A stretch of 55,614 bases of DNA, taken from Gammaproteobacteria bacterium (GTDB lineage: Bacteria > Pseudomonadota > Gammaproteobacteria > Acidithiobacillales > Acidithiobacillaceae). The position numbers and the translations under genes are program-made. The stretch covers positions 1 through 55,614 of the forward strand of contig JAMCRJ010000007.1 in assembly GCA_023381645.1 (NCBI GenBank). Reading direction: 5' to 3'. The notes under the pieces are model-generated. The model was not told the DNA's origin. It saw only the letters and a list, made by a program, of their open reading frames with translations, and searched no databases. Below, piece after piece: positions 1 through 8,640 of this stretch. The first letter of the stretch is position 1. Each line of letters begins with the position of its first letter.

Positions 1-2
1 AC

Positions 3-113
3 AGCCTGATCCAATCCGCCAAGGCCAAGGCCCGGGGCTATCGCACCCACAGGAACTTTATCAACATGGCTTACCTGATCCTCGGCAAGCTGGATCTCAG
101 GCTACCCACTTGA
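3..113 (+). pseudogene. ISL3-family transposase, C-terminal tail (cut by window edge)
   Basis: An open frame entering from the left edge ends in TGA after 36 residues. It reads like the extreme C-terminus of ISL3 (IS1167-type) transposases: a basic RGYRTHRNF segment, then a hydrophobic MAYLILGKLDLR ending. Only the tail is visible, so it cannot be told whether the element outside the window is complete. The next 300 bases (114-427) contain no recognisable gene. The 13-mer ggaaccgtttttg occurs at 121-133 and again near 364-376 and may be part of the element end. Confidence 0.7.
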
Positions 114-427
114 AACAGCGAGGAACCGTTTTTGAAATTATTCCAGACACATGTTTTCCTGACATTGAGGATTCGTGTTGTGGAAAGGATAACAACCGCA
201 CGTATGTAACTGGGACAAGTGTTACTACCAGCGATAGATGCATTGTGCGTCAATAGATTGGTGGCTTCATGTTTTGGGTGTAACGGCTGATAGCCTCACA
301 AGCACCCGTTTTGTGAACGCTCGGTGTCATCCTGGATTCTGACGATCACGGTAACGCAGTCGGGAACCGTTTTTGTAGTAGCAGGCCGTCATCCGTCTGG
401 TCATACCTGCGTCTGGCAGGGCGGTGG

Positions 428-949
428 CTATGGCGCCTTATCCAGTTCGGGTCCCTTCCGGAGATTGTCCGGACCAATCGGGGTGATGGAATCACTCTTT
501 AAGATATAGGCGCCTCCGAAGCCTGCGATATAACGCCCGGATAAAGGATCGAGGCCGAACACGCGAAAGTCAGGTAACTGAAATAATAGTTCCATGATGC
601 CGCCGAACTTGGTCTTGAACTGCTCGTAGAGTATATGACAAATTTCGGTCTCCCTGAAGATTTCATGGACGTCACACGTATAGCTCACGCGCTTTCTGCC
701 AAGCACCTGAGGGGCACCCTGTTCATCCGCGATGATCATTATCCCCGTGGGCTTTTTGGCCGCCAGATGGGCTGTATGCGGGGATAGTCCACTCACGGCA
801 GTATAAAACTGATGTGTTGCCGCATCATGAATAAATGGCACCATAGATGCCTCTGGGACACCTGCTGAATCCAGTGTAGCCAGAGTCATGGTTTGTGTAT
901 TAGCTATCAGATTGTTTATTTCAGCGGCTACGATATCTATTTTTTCCAT
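428..949 (-). CDS. HugZ-like / pyridoxamine-phosphate-oxidase-fold protein
   Basis: This 173-residue protein has the FMN-binding split-barrel fold of the PNPOx superfamily. The N-terminal half carries the family pattern MTLATLDSAGVPEASMVPF. The C-terminus PLSGRYIAGFGGAY matches the signature of the HugZ/HutZ haem-utilisation branch. Those proteins bind or degrade haem, but this copy lacks any visible histidine-rich C-terminal haem ligand, so the substrate is uncertain. A strong Shine-Dalgarno, GAGGTGA, precedes the ATG. It stands alone between mobile-element scraps, with no iron transport genes beside it. It is one of the few intact genes in the first 1.8 kb. Confidence 0.75.
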   Translation of the reverse strand: MEKIDIVAAEINNLIANTQTMTLATLDSAGVPEASMVPFIHDAATHQFYTAVSGLSPHTAHLAAKKPTGIMIIADEQGAPQVLGRKRVSYTCDVHEIFRETEICHILYEQFKTKFGGIMELLFQLPDFRVFGLDPLSGRYIAGFGGAYILKSDSITPIGPDNLRKGPELDKAP

Positions 950-1082
950 AATATTCTCACCTCACTCAACGAATTTTTCGGTTAAGCCAATACACGGCGA
1001 AATGGTTTATCACTGCCGCATCTCCTCGGTTGGACTGATTCTGCCCGAAACCGAGATGGGTCCCACTATGGACAAGCGAATC

Positions 1083-1276
1083 CTACCCGTCAGGAGTTCC
1101 TGTATTATACCTTTCTGCCAACGCTGAGGTAGCATTGTCCGTTTCCTGCCCGTAGTTGGTTACACCCGTCTTGGCCTCGGGGGCGGCCTTGAGGAGCAGC
1201 GACCCGGGCCGCAGGTGGGGTCATAGATGGTCTGGGAGGCGTTTTTGGCCGGGGCAATGCCGATGACTTTGGCACT
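1083..1276 (-). pseudogene. hsdM: hsdM fragment (type I restriction-modification methyltransferase)
   Basis: The minus strand reads AKVIGIAPAKNASQTIYDPTCGPG and, after a one-base loss near 1200, continues SLLLKAAPEAKTGVTNYGQE. Joined, this is the SAM-binding motif I region of HsdM (DPTCGxGSLLLK), followed by the usual YGQE strand. Only about 60 residues survive, ending at a TAG at 1083-1085. Its 5' end abuts a transposase scrap, so the gene was destroyed by rearrangement and no methyltransferase can be made. Confidence 0.75.
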
Positions 1277-1535
1277 CATAGCGGGCGTCGTGAAGTACCC
1301 CGTAGGCACGCTCGCAGAGCTTGCGGGTGGCCGGCCCCGACAACGTGTCATGCAGGGCATCCAGCTCCGCGAGAGCCTGCACGTCGGCTGGGGTATAGCG
1401 GCGCAGCTCGTCGACAATCCAGTCATACGCCTCGTCTCTGGAGGGAGCTTGAAAATCGAGGGCTTGGGCGCCTTCCACAAAGGCATGGATTTGGTCGAAG
1501 GTCTGTAATCCTTGGGTCTTGAGTGTCACGATCAT
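1275..1535 (-). pseudogene. N-terminal fragment of an integrase-core (DDE) transposase
   Basis: The frame starts at ATG 1535 with MIVTLKTQGLQTFDQIHAFVEG and runs to about DARYE at 1275. This resembles the N-terminal region of a family of IS transposases with an rve catalytic core. Between DELRR and YTPADVQALAELD the segment these proteins normally carry appears to be missing, so there is an internal in-frame deletion as well as truncation. The catalytic core is gone. The fragment runs directly into the hsdM scrap. Positions 1536-1743 upstream hold no convincing gene. Confidence 0.65.
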
Positions 1536-1743
1536 CCTCCGATGATCCCACACCCAGACCGCTCAGGCTCAGTTCACTTTGGAATCACGTGCTCCTTTCA
1601 GGCTCATTTGTCATTGGAAGAGGCTCCGACTTGCTGGGAGGCATCTATCATGCCACACTTCACACCAAGCGGCAGCGGACCGATTGGGCACCTTAACGAA
1701 CACGCCAACAGCGGCGAAACGATATACTTTGGAGGTTGTTTCC

Positions 1744-1803
1744 ATGGAGTATGGTCTGCCCCAGATGGCTTGGAACCGTAGGGTTCTGGAAATATGCTGC
1801 TGA
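1744..1803 (+). CDS. possible 19-codon leader ORF ahead of the pigment operon
   Basis: A short ORF beginning MEYGLPQMAWN and ending EICC has a strong ribosome site, GGAGG at 1731-1735, eight bases before its ATG. Its stop overlaps the start of the deacetylase gene by ten bases. The deacetylase ATG at 1794 has no good ribosome site of its own, so translation of this small ORF could deliver ribosomes to it. The peptide resembles nothing I recognise. It could also be chance. Confidence 0.35.
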   Translation: MEYGLPQMAWNRRVLEICC

Positions 1804-2534
1804 CGTCGGTGTTATGGTCCCTAGCGGGTGCAGCAGCCTTGGGAAATGCCGTGTTGGGATCTCTGGTCATGTGTCCACGCTGCAAAATAATCAGCACCAA
1901 CCTGGTACGCCTGCCAAAAGCGGCCATAGGTCGCGGTGAGATAGCATTAACTTTTGACGACGGGCCGGATGTCCACGTAACCCCCCTGGTGCTGGATCAA
2001 CTGGATCTCTATGGCGCGAAAGCCAGCTTCTTTTGTATTGGCGAGAAAGTGGCCGCACAACCAGATTTGGTTGCGGAAATCGTGCGTCGCGGACATAGCA
2101 TAGAAAATCACAGCTATAATCACCGAAATCTATTTGCATTTAGTGGTATAAAGAAACTAAAAATGGAAGTCGTTGCCACGCAACAGGCTATCCATTCCGC
2201 GAATAACGGCATCAGCTCCAGGTTTTTTCGTGCCCCATTTGGCTTTCGCAGTCCATGGTTGGGTGGTGTCTTGCGCCAGACCCATATGCAGCATGTGGCC
2301 TGGACCAGGCGCGGCTATGACGCTGTTTGTCGTAATCCCGATGTGGTGCTCTGTCGCCTCGTCCACAATCTGTCTGCCGGTGACATTTTGTTGATGCACG
2401 ATGGAGGATCGGCACGTACACGTAATGGCCAGCCGGTTGTACTTGAGGTATTGCCCCGGCTATTGGAACGGTGCGCGAGCCACGGACTGCGCGGTGTGTC
2501 TTTGCCAATGGCGCTCAGTAATGCGCAATTATAA
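1794..2534 (+). CDS. polysaccharide deacetylase family protein (NodB domain)
   Basis: The protein has 246 residues with an N-terminal hydrophobic anchor (about residues 1-28) followed by a carbohydrate esterase family 4 domain. Visible NodB motifs are TFDDGPD (D55, D56), the metal-binding HSIENHSYNH (H106, H110), RAPFG (146-150) and LMHDGG (H202). These are the catalytic aspartate and metal ligands of metal-dependent N- or O-deacetylases acting on surface sugars. It is the first gene of a five-gene plus-strand operon and lies 90 bases before the halogenase-like gene. A deacetylase beside a GT2 and acyltransferases suggests that the polyene is joined to an amino sugar or other glycan, which is an inference. 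Confidence 0.88.
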   Translation: MLLTSVLWSLAGAAALGNAVLGSLVMCPRCKIISTNLVRLPKAAIGRGEIALTFDDGPDVHVTPLVLDQLDLYGAKASFFCIGEKVAAQPDLVAEIVRRGHSIENHSYNHRNLFAFSGIKKLKMEVVATQQAIHSANNGISSRFFRAPFGFRSPWLGGVLRQTHMQHVAWTRRGYDAVCRNPDVVLCRLVHNLSAGDILLMHDGGSARTRNGQPVVLEVLPRLLERCASHGLRGVSLPMALSNAQL

Positions 2535-2624
2535 AAATCCCGTCCCTGCTTGCGGATAGGGTTGTCGACGCGCACGCCGTCGGCGCAAATGTTTCGTGAA
2601 AAAATTAAAATGGAGCAGATCATA

Positions 2625-3944
2625 ATGGGAAAAGATGAAATAACCACTTCGGCTCCGGCAACGCAAATCTGTGACGTCCTGGTGATCGGCGGGGGGCCGG
2701 CGGGCTCCACGATCAGTGCGCTACTGGCAGGGCGGGGCTACCAGGTGACTGTTCTGGAAAAGATGCACCATCCCCGCTTTCATATCGGTGAATCGCTACT
2801 TCCGGCCAATTTACCCTTATTGCAGGAATTGGGTGTTGCGGAGGAAATCCGGCGCATCGGCATGGAAAAATGGGGGGCAGAGTTCAATTCACCTTACCAT
2901 GCAGAGAAGATGCAGACCTTTTCTTTTGCCGACGCATGGGATAAATCCATGCCGATGGCCTATCAGGTGCGGCGCTCGGAATTCGACGAGATCCTCATTC
3001 GCAACGCCGGGGCAAAGGGCGCCAGGGTGATGGAAGGCTGCCGTGCCAACGCCGTGGAGTTCTTGCCGGATAACGCCGGGGCGCTCGTCCTTGCGCAGCA
3101 CGAAGATGGCCGCCAGGAAACCTGGCGGGCACGCTTCCTGGTGGATGCATCCGGCCGCGATACGTTCCTGGGTAATCGTTTCAAATATAAGCGCCGCAAC
3201 CCCAAGCATAATGGCTCCGCCCTCTATGCGCATTTTCGCGGTGCCCAGCGCCTTGACGGCAAGGAAGAAGGGAATATTTCGTTATTCTGGTTTGAGCACG
3301 GGTGGTTCTGGTTTATTCCCCTCGCGGACGGGACGACCAGTGTAGGGGCCGTGGTGTGGCCGTACTACCTCAAATCCAGAAGCAAACCCGTAAACGAGTT
3401 TTTTCAGGAAACCATCGAAATGTGCCCTGCCCTCGCCGCACGGTTGGTGGATGCCCAGCGCACTACCGATGTCGAGGCCACCGGCAACTACTCCTATGCC
3501 TGCGATCAAACCCATGGGCCCAACTATCTGCTGCTGGGTGATGCATTCGCTTTCATCGACCCGGTTTTTTCTTCGGGGGTCATGCTGGCGATGCAAAGCG
3601 CATTCATCGGCGCCGAGACCATCGACACGTGCCTGCGTGAGCCGCAGCGCGCCGCCAGGGCGCTCAGGGATTTTGATCGCCGGGTGCGCCACGGCGGCAA
3701 GGTCTTTTCCTGGTATATTTATCACATCAGCCAGCCCGCCATGCGCGACATGTTTATGCGCTCGTGTAACGTGCTGAGGGCCAGAGAGGCGGTACTCTCG
3801 GTCCTTGCCGGAGATATTTTCAGGAAGACGCCGATTTGGCCCTCTCTTGCCGTCTTTAAGGGTATTTATTACTTGTCTTCCCTGCGTCATGCACGTCGTT
3901 CATGGGCAGCCTGGAGGCGGCGTAAAGAAGATATACGAGTATAG
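2625..3944 (+). CDS. FAD-dependent halogenase-like oxidoreductase of the aryl polyene locus
   Basis: This is a 439-residue flavoprotein of the tryptophan-halogenase / geranylgeranyl-reductase superfamily. The FAD Rossmann motif GGGPAG is at 22-27, followed by the HIGESLLP segment typical of flavin halogenases. The halogenase signature WxWxIP is present as WFWFIP (227-232). K82, in EKWGAEF, lies in a segment that may correspond to the lysine that forms chloramine in PrnA-type enzymes; that alignment is by eye only. The second FAD motif, GDAFAFIDPVFSSG, follows. I chose ATG 2625 because GGAG lies nine bases upstream; ATG 2610 is an alternative. Xanthomonas pigment clusters encode a similar protein, and xanthomonadins are brominated, so this is a plausible ring halogenase. 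A monooxygenase or reductase role cannot be excluded. Confidence 0.85.
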   Translation: MGKDEITTSAPATQICDVLVIGGGPAGSTISALLAGRGYQVTVLEKMHHPRFHIGESLLPANLPLLQELGVAEEIRRIGMEKWGAEFNSPYHAEKMQTFSFADAWDKSMPMAYQVRRSEFDEILIRNAGAKGARVMEGCRANAVEFLPDNAGALVLAQHEDGRQETWRARFLVDASGRDTFLGNRFKYKRRNPKHNGSALYAHFRGAQRLDGKEEGNISLFWFEHGWFWFIPLADGTTSVGAVVWPYYLKSRSKPVNEFFQETIEMCPALAARLVDAQRTTDVEATGNYSYACDQTHGPNYLLLGDAFAFIDPVFSSGVMLAMQSAFIGAETIDTCLREPQRAARALRDFDRRVRHGGKVFSWYIYHISQPAMRDMFMRSCNVLRAREAVLSVLAGDIFRKTPIWPSLAVFKGIYYLSSLRHARRSWAAWRRRKEDIRV

Positions 3945-3946
3945 CG

Positions 3947-5020
3947 ATGACGCCAAGAGCGAACGCCTTGCTTACTGATGCGGGAGAACTTTATTTTTCT
4001 TATGCCCGTCCTGCCGATGACGGGTTGCCGTCACTATCTAGGCAGGAAGGTTTGCTGGGAATCGTCACCTTCCAAACCGAGTTTGTTGGAGAAGGGGATG
4101 GTGCCAGGCCTGAGGGAATATTACAGATACCGTTATCCGGCCGGGGAGATGATCTATGTGAAATATGGAAGACCACGCAACCGGTGGTTGCCGGGACGTT
4201 TGGTGATATTACCTACCGTTGCAGCCGCGACTTTTTGTTTGGCGGCATCACCGTGGCCGTAGCCGACCTTCCAGCAGGCAATCATGGTTTGATTCACCCC
4301 CCTATACAGACCGCCGCCAAACTCGCGTATCAGCAGATATTCAGCCTGCTGGATCGCCACGGGTACCCGGGCCTGCTGCGTCTTTGGAATTTTGTGCCGG
4401 ACATCAACGGGGTTAGCCATGGTCTTGAACACTATCGTCAATTTAATATAGGTCGCCAGGATGCGTTCCTTGCCCACAGTCGCCTTCCGTCGAGGCAAAA
4501 CATCCCCGCAGCCAGCGCATTGGGCTCCGTCGATGGACCGCTGGTCGTGTACTTTCTTGCGGCACGGCGTAACTCGGTGGCCGTTGAAAATCCCAGGCAG
4601 ATCAGCGCCTACCATTACCCGCAAGAATACGGGCCAAGCAGCCCGACCTTTTCTCGTGCCGGGTGGGTTGATCTAGGGCAACAAAAAATTCTCTTCATTT
4701 CCGGAACGGCCAGCATCATAGGGCATCAAACCCGGCATGGCGGGAATATAGCAGCGCAAACACGCGAAAGCATGGCGAATATCGCCGCCGTCGTCGCAGA
4801 GACAAATCGTGTCGCGGCTGGATCCCCATATGACCTCAACGACCTTTCCTACAAGGTTTATTTGCGGCAGTTCACGGATCTGCCGATCGTTCGGGCCGAA
4901 CTGGATCGTCTTGTTACGCCAAAGGCTCCGGTATTTTATCTTCAGGCTGATATCTGCCGAGCAGATCTTCTGGTAGAAATTGAGGCAACCGCGGGTGTAT
5001 TCCATGGTGGTATGGCATGA
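3947..5020 (+). CDS. chorismatase / hydroxybenzoate synthase (XanB2/Hyg5 type)
   Basis: The 357-residue protein matches the FkbO/Hyg5/XanB2 chorismatase family. Diagnostic segments in order are RLWNFVPDING, LEHYRQFNIGR, PAASALG, VVYFLAAR, VENPRQISAYHYPQEYGP and LFISGTASIIGH, then a conserved TRES segment. XanB2 of Xanthomonas splits chorismate into pyruvate plus 3- and 4-hydroxybenzoate, and these feed xanthomonadin and ubiquinone. Here it would supply the aryl starter unit for the polyene. Its start lies two bases after the halogenase stop, and its own stop overlaps the next gene's ATG, so it is tightly co-translated. Whether 3- or 4-hydroxybenzoate is the product cannot be told by eye. Confidence 0.9.
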   Translation: MTPRANALLTDAGELYFSYARPADDGLPSLSRQEGLLGIVTFQTEFVGEGDGARPEGILQIPLSGRGDDLCEIWKTTQPVVAGTFGDITYRCSRDFLFGGITVAVADLPAGNHGLIHPPIQTAAKLAYQQIFSLLDRHGYPGLLRLWNFVPDINGVSHGLEHYRQFNIGRQDAFLAHSRLPSRQNIPAASALGSVDGPLVVYFLAARRNSVAVENPRQISAYHYPQEYGPSSPTFSRAGWVDLGQQKILFISGTASIIGHQTRHGGNIAAQTRESMANIAAVVAETNRVAAGSPYDLNDLSYKVYLRQFTDLPIVRAELDRLVTPKAPVFYLQADICRADLLVEIEATAGVFHGGMA

Positions 5021-5817
5021 GCCAAGCCCAGGGATCGGGCATTTCTGGTATATTGCGTACGCTGCGGGAATATCTCGCCTTCTATTGCGGACTGGGACTG
5101 TTGGCGAGCGTCAGCCTCCTGTGGTCCGTGCTGGCCCTGCCATTGAGCCTCGTACTGCCCAGGAAATGGAAAAAACGGACGGGACGACTGGTTATTACCA
5201 TGGGCTTCAGAACGTACCTGCGGGCCTTATCCATTATGGGGGCCTGCCGTTTTGACGTGAAGGCGCTGGATGCTCTCCAGGGCGAATCGCCCATGATCAT
5301 CGCGCCCAATCACCCTTCGCTGCTGGATGCGCTGATGGTGATTTCCCGCTTGCCCAATCTGGCGTGCATCATGAAGTCAGAGTTGATGGATAACGTATTT
5401 TTTGGCGCGGGCGCCCGTTTGGCTGGCTATATCCGCAATGATTCGTTACGCGGTATGGTCTACCTTGCGGTGGAAGACCTGCGCAGCGGCAGTCATTTGC
5501 TGCTCTTCCCGGAAGGCACCCGGAGCAACCGTCTTCCCATCGGGACCGTACGCGGTAGCATTGCCCTGATTGCCAAGGAGGCTGGGGTGCCTATCCAAAC
5601 CGTTTTAATCGAAACCGACTCGGCATTCCTGACCAAGGGCTGGCCTTTTTTTCGCAAGCCATCCATGCCCGTTCATTATCGAATCTGTCTCGGGCAGCGC
5701 TTTGATCCGCCGACCGACGTGCGCGGCTTCACCGCGGAGCTGGAAAGGTACTTCCAGTCGGCGCTGGCAGCAGCCCAGTTGCCGCCGCTCTCTTCAACGG
5801 GCGCTCATGCGCCGTGA
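5017..5817 (+). CDS. 1-acyl-glycerol-3-phosphate acyltransferase family protein (PlsC-like)
   Basis: The protein has 266 residues with an N-terminal membrane segment (about 19-48). The HxxxxD catalytic motif is present as NHPSLLD (H99, D104), and the second block as FPEGTRS near residue 163. PlsC-fold enzymes move acyl groups from ACP or CoA to a glycerol or lipid acceptor at the inner membrane. In aryl polyene clusters this class is thought to attach the finished polyene to its lipid anchor. The ATG overlaps the chorismatase TGA (ATGA), and the stop overlaps the next gene's GTG. Confidence 0.88.
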   Translation: MSQAQGSGISGILRTLREYLAFYCGLGLLASVSLLWSVLALPLSLVLPRKWKKRTGRLVITMGFRTYLRALSIMGACRFDVKALDALQGESPMIIAPNHPSLLDALMVISRLPNLACIMKSELMDNVFFGAGARLAGYIRNDSLRGMVYLAVEDLRSGSHLLLFPEGTRSNRLPIGTVRGSIALIAKEAGVPIQTVLIETDSAFLTKGWPFFRKPSMPVHYRICLGQRFDPPTDVRGFTAELERYFQSALAAAQLPPLSSTGAHAP

Positions 5818-6575
5818 GCGAGGCGTCCACTACTCGCCTGTTGCTGATCCCTAGCTACAATCCTGGTCAAAAGGTATATGAAACCGTAGCATTGGCACGG
5901 CAGCAGTGGAACCCCGTATGGATCGTGGTGGATGGCAGCACCGACGGAACCGCTGCAGGGCTGGAGGCGCTGGCCGCCAAAGATAGCGGGTTACGCGTTT
6001 TTCAACGCACCAGTAATCAGGGTAAGGGCGCGGCCGTACTTTTTGGTCTGGATCAGGCCGCCTCACAGGGTTACACCCATGTGCTGACGATGGATTCCGA
6101 CGGACAGCATCCCATGGAGGCCATTCCCGCGTTTATGGCAGCATCCCTGCAAAATCCGGATGCCATGATCCTCGGGGTCCCGGTCTTCGATGCCAGCGCT
6201 CCAACCCTGCGGGTAATAGGCCGCAGGGTATCCAACTGGTGGGCCAACCTGGAGACGCTGCGGGGAGGCATTGGTGATTCCCTGTTTGGTTTTCGCGTCT
6301 ATCCCATCGCGCCGTTGCGGCAACTAATGCACTCACAACGCTGGATGCGGCGCTTCGATTTCGATCCGGAGGCGGCGGTGCGTATGTCCTGGCGTGGTGT
6401 CAGAATTATCAACATGCCAGCAAAGGTCCGCTATTTCCGTGCCGATGAGGGTGGAGTATCCCATTTCCGCTATCTGCGGGACAACGTGCTGCTTACCTGG
6501 ATGCATACTCGCCTGTTCTTCGGTTTTCTGGTTCGTTTGCCCGTATTGTTGTTGCGTTACTGGTCAGGGCGGTAA
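5814..6575 (+). CDS. family 2 glycosyltransferase
   Basis: The 253-residue GT-A fold transferase is most like the dolichyl-phosphate-mannose-synthase branch. It has an N-terminal PSYNPG motif, VDGSTDGT for nucleotide binding, NQGKGAAV, and the DxD-type metal site MDSDGQHP. The C-terminus is hydrophobic (LFFGFLVRLPVLLL), suggesting membrane attachment. Translation starts at GTG 5814, overlapping the acyltransferase stop (GTGA). It ends the plus-strand operon and converges on the antiporter gene, with seven bases between the two stops. Aryl polyene clusters regularly carry a glycosyltransferase of this type. The sugar and the acceptor are unknown. Confidence 0.9.
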   Translation: MSEASTTRLLLIPSYNPGQKVYETVALARQQWNPVWIVVDGSTDGTAAGLEALAAKDSGLRVFQRTSNQGKGAAVLFGLDQAASQGYTHVLTMDSDGQHPMEAIPAFMAASLQNPDAMILGVPVFDASAPTLRVIGRRVSNWWANLETLRGGIGDSLFGFRVYPIAPLRQLMHSQRWMRRFDFDPEAAVRMSWRGVRIINMPAKVRYFRADEGGVSHFRYLRDNVLLTWMHTRLFFGFLVRLPVLLLRYWSGR

Positions 6576-6582
6576 TCCGGGG

Positions 6583-7902
6583 TCAAACGGTTTTGCGACC
6601 GCTCGGCATGGGAACGGGGGAGGGCAGTTGTACCCCGGCCTGGGGTAACCAGGCACGGAGAAAAGGTGTCGTGATGATGGTGCTGAAGATGGCCATGATC
6701 ACGAGCATGGTGAAAACCTGCTGGGATATGGCACCCAGATCATATCCTACATTGATGACGATCAACTCCATTAATGCGCGGGTATTCATCATGATGCCCA
6801 TAACCTTGGCCTGATGGTGGTTCAAGCCGGCGATCCATGCCGCCCCATATGCACCGCCGAACTTGCCCGCCGTCGCAAGAAATAAGATCAATCCGCACCA
6901 ACCCCAGAGTGACGCGCTATCCAATCCGCCAATATTGGTACGCAAGCCCGTATAAGTGAAGAAAATCGGGAGAAAGAAGACCAGCACAAAGGGGGAGACC
7001 CGCTCATTCCACGCCTCCACGAATTCATCCGCGTCATGGAGGATGACGCCCATGATGAAGCCGCCAAAGATCGTAAAAATGCCCAACGAAGAGGTGACCA
7101 GTCCGGAAACGAATATGCTGACCAGAATGACTCCCAACAAATGCGGAGTCAGTTTGCTTCCCGTGCTGAAGCGCCGGATCATCCATTTCATCAGCGGCCG
7201 GATGCCAGATATCCAGATGACGATGAAAGCGAATACTAAAAAAACCTTGATGGCAAAGGCGATCGCCTCAAAATGGGACAGCGCCAGAGCCGTCACCAGC
7301 GCGAGCAACAACCAGCCGACGACGTCGTTGATTGCCGCCGCACTGATGGCGATGACTCCAAGTCGGGATCTGGTCATACCGAATTCCATCATGATGCGGC
7401 CAAGGATGGGTACGGCGGTGATGGAAAACGCGGTAGCGATAAATAGCGCCGATGTCCACTGATTGGCTTGTGGGGAGAGTTTGGGCGCGCTGATCAGGGC
7501 GAACCCCAGACCAAGGACGAATGGTACCAGCATACTTGCTGTTGCCACCCATAACACCGCATTCCGGTTTGCTTTTTCTTTCAGGTGGGAAAAATCGAAT
7601 TCCAGACCGATCTGAAACATCAACAGGATAAGGCCCAGTTGGGAAAGGGCATCTAGGGGGCCAGCAGGAATCGAATGAAAAATATAGTGGAAGGCATCGG
7701 GCATCAGCAGGCCGAGCAGCGACGGACCCAGCACGATTCCGGCGATGATTTCGCCAACCACCGCCGCCTGGCCGATTCTGGCGGCGATTTCTCCACCCAG
7801 GCGCGCAGCCAGTATAATGACGCTGAGCTGCAGCAATGTGAAAAAGATCAGCAGCTCGGACTTCTGTGCAGGCAGATCGAAAACATGATTAAGAATGCTC
7901 AT
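6583..7902 (-). CDS. CPA2-family cation:proton antiporter
   Basis: The 439-residue integral membrane protein has roughly twelve hydrophobic segments, typical of the Na+/H+ exchanger domain (KefB/NapA-like). It includes EIIAGIVLGPSLLG near residue 51 and ISAAAINDVVGW, where N192-D193 occupies the ion-binding pair position. There is no C-terminal TrkA-N/RCK regulatory domain, so this is the short form. It is the last gene of the long minus-strand pigment series, 15 bases after fabG. An antiporter is not a core aryl polyene gene, so its role here is unclear; pH or ion homeostasis in an acidophile is possible. Confidence 0.9.
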   Translation of the reverse strand: MSILNHVFDLPAQKSELLIFFTLLQLSVIILAARLGGEIAARIGQAAVVGEIIAGIVLGPSLLGLLMPDAFHYIFHSIPAGPLDALSQLGLILLMFQIGLEFDFSHLKEKANRNAVLWVATASMLVPFVLGLGFALISAPKLSPQANQWTSALFIATAFSITAVPILGRIMMEFGMTRSRLGVIAISAAAINDVVGWLLLALVTALALSHFEAIAFAIKVFLVFAFIVIWISGIRPLMKWMIRRFSTGSKLTPHLLGVILVSIFVSGLVTSSLGIFTIFGGFIMGVILHDADEFVEAWNERVSPFVLVFFLPIFFTYTGLRTNIGGLDSASLWGWCGLILFLATAGKFGGAYGAAWIAGLNHHQAKVMGIMMNTRALMELIVINVGYDLGAISQQVFTMLVIMAIFSTIITTPFLRAWLPQAGVQLPSPVPMPSGRKTV

Positions 7903-7917
7903 GGAAGGTTTCCAGGT

Positions 7918-8640
7918 TCATGCCATGGCGCCATTGATGGAAATGATCTGGCCACTGATGTAGGCGGCTTGTTCCGAGGCAAGAAACCCAACCAGATCGG
8001 CCACTTCCTCGGCCCGCCCGGCCCGCTTCATTGGCACGATTTGCGCGATGGTGTCGGTCGCGAAGGCATCCGCGCTCATGTCCGTGGCGATGATGCCAGG
8101 TGCTACGGCGTTGACGGTAATCCCGCGGCTGGCGACCTCCAGTGCCAGGGACCTGGTGGCCGCATGCAGCGCACCTTTGGCCGCAGAATAGTTGACTTGG
8201 CCGCGATTACCCGTTAGTGCGGCTACCGAGGTGATATTGATGATGCGTCCCCAGCGAGTGCGGATCATGGGCATAAGTAGGGCCTGTGTTACATGGAAGA
8301 AACCATTCAGCGATACGTCTATTACGCCCTGCCATTGTCGCGCACTGAGGGCCGGGAAGACCGCATCGTCATGAATGCCGGCATTGTTGACCAGGACTTG
8401 GATAGGCCCGGCTTCGAGCTCATCCTGCAAGGCCGCAGTGGTAGCCTGTGCATCGGTGACGTCGAAAGCCAACAAGGCTGCATCGCCACCCGCGGCGACG
8501 ATAGAGTCTGCGAGAACCTGGGCTTTCTCTGGGTTGCGATGGGTATGGATAATGACCTGGAGGCCATCTGCGGCGAGTTTTTTGCAGATGGCGGCACCAA
8601 TGCCGCCACTACCTCCGGTGACCAGGGCGCGCTTAGGCAT
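7918..8640 (-). CDS. 3-oxoacyl-ACP reductase (FabG/ApeQ-like)
   Basis: This is a 240-residue short-chain dehydrogenase. The NADP(H) motif GGSGGIG is at 9-15, the NNAG motif is present, and the catalytic set N112, S138, Y151, K155 (YSAAK) is complete. It reduces the 3-keto group after each condensation in polyene elongation. The start is ATG 8640, overlapping the preceding dehydratase gene by eight bases; a longer reading upstream would run through the dehydratase and is rejected. Together with KS/CLF and ApeP it forms the elongation module. Confidence 0.93.
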   Translation of the reverse strand: MPKRALVTGGSGGIGAAICKKLAADGLQVIIHTHRNPEKAQVLADSIVAAGGDAALLAFDVTDAQATTAALQDELEAGPIQVLVNNAGIHDDAVFPALSARQWQGVIDVSLNGFFHVTQALLMPMIRTRWGRIINITSVAALTGNRGQVNYSAAKGALHAATRSLALEVASRGITVNAVAPGIIATDMSADAFATDTIAQIVPMKRAGRAEEVADLVGFLASEQAAYISGQIISINGAMA

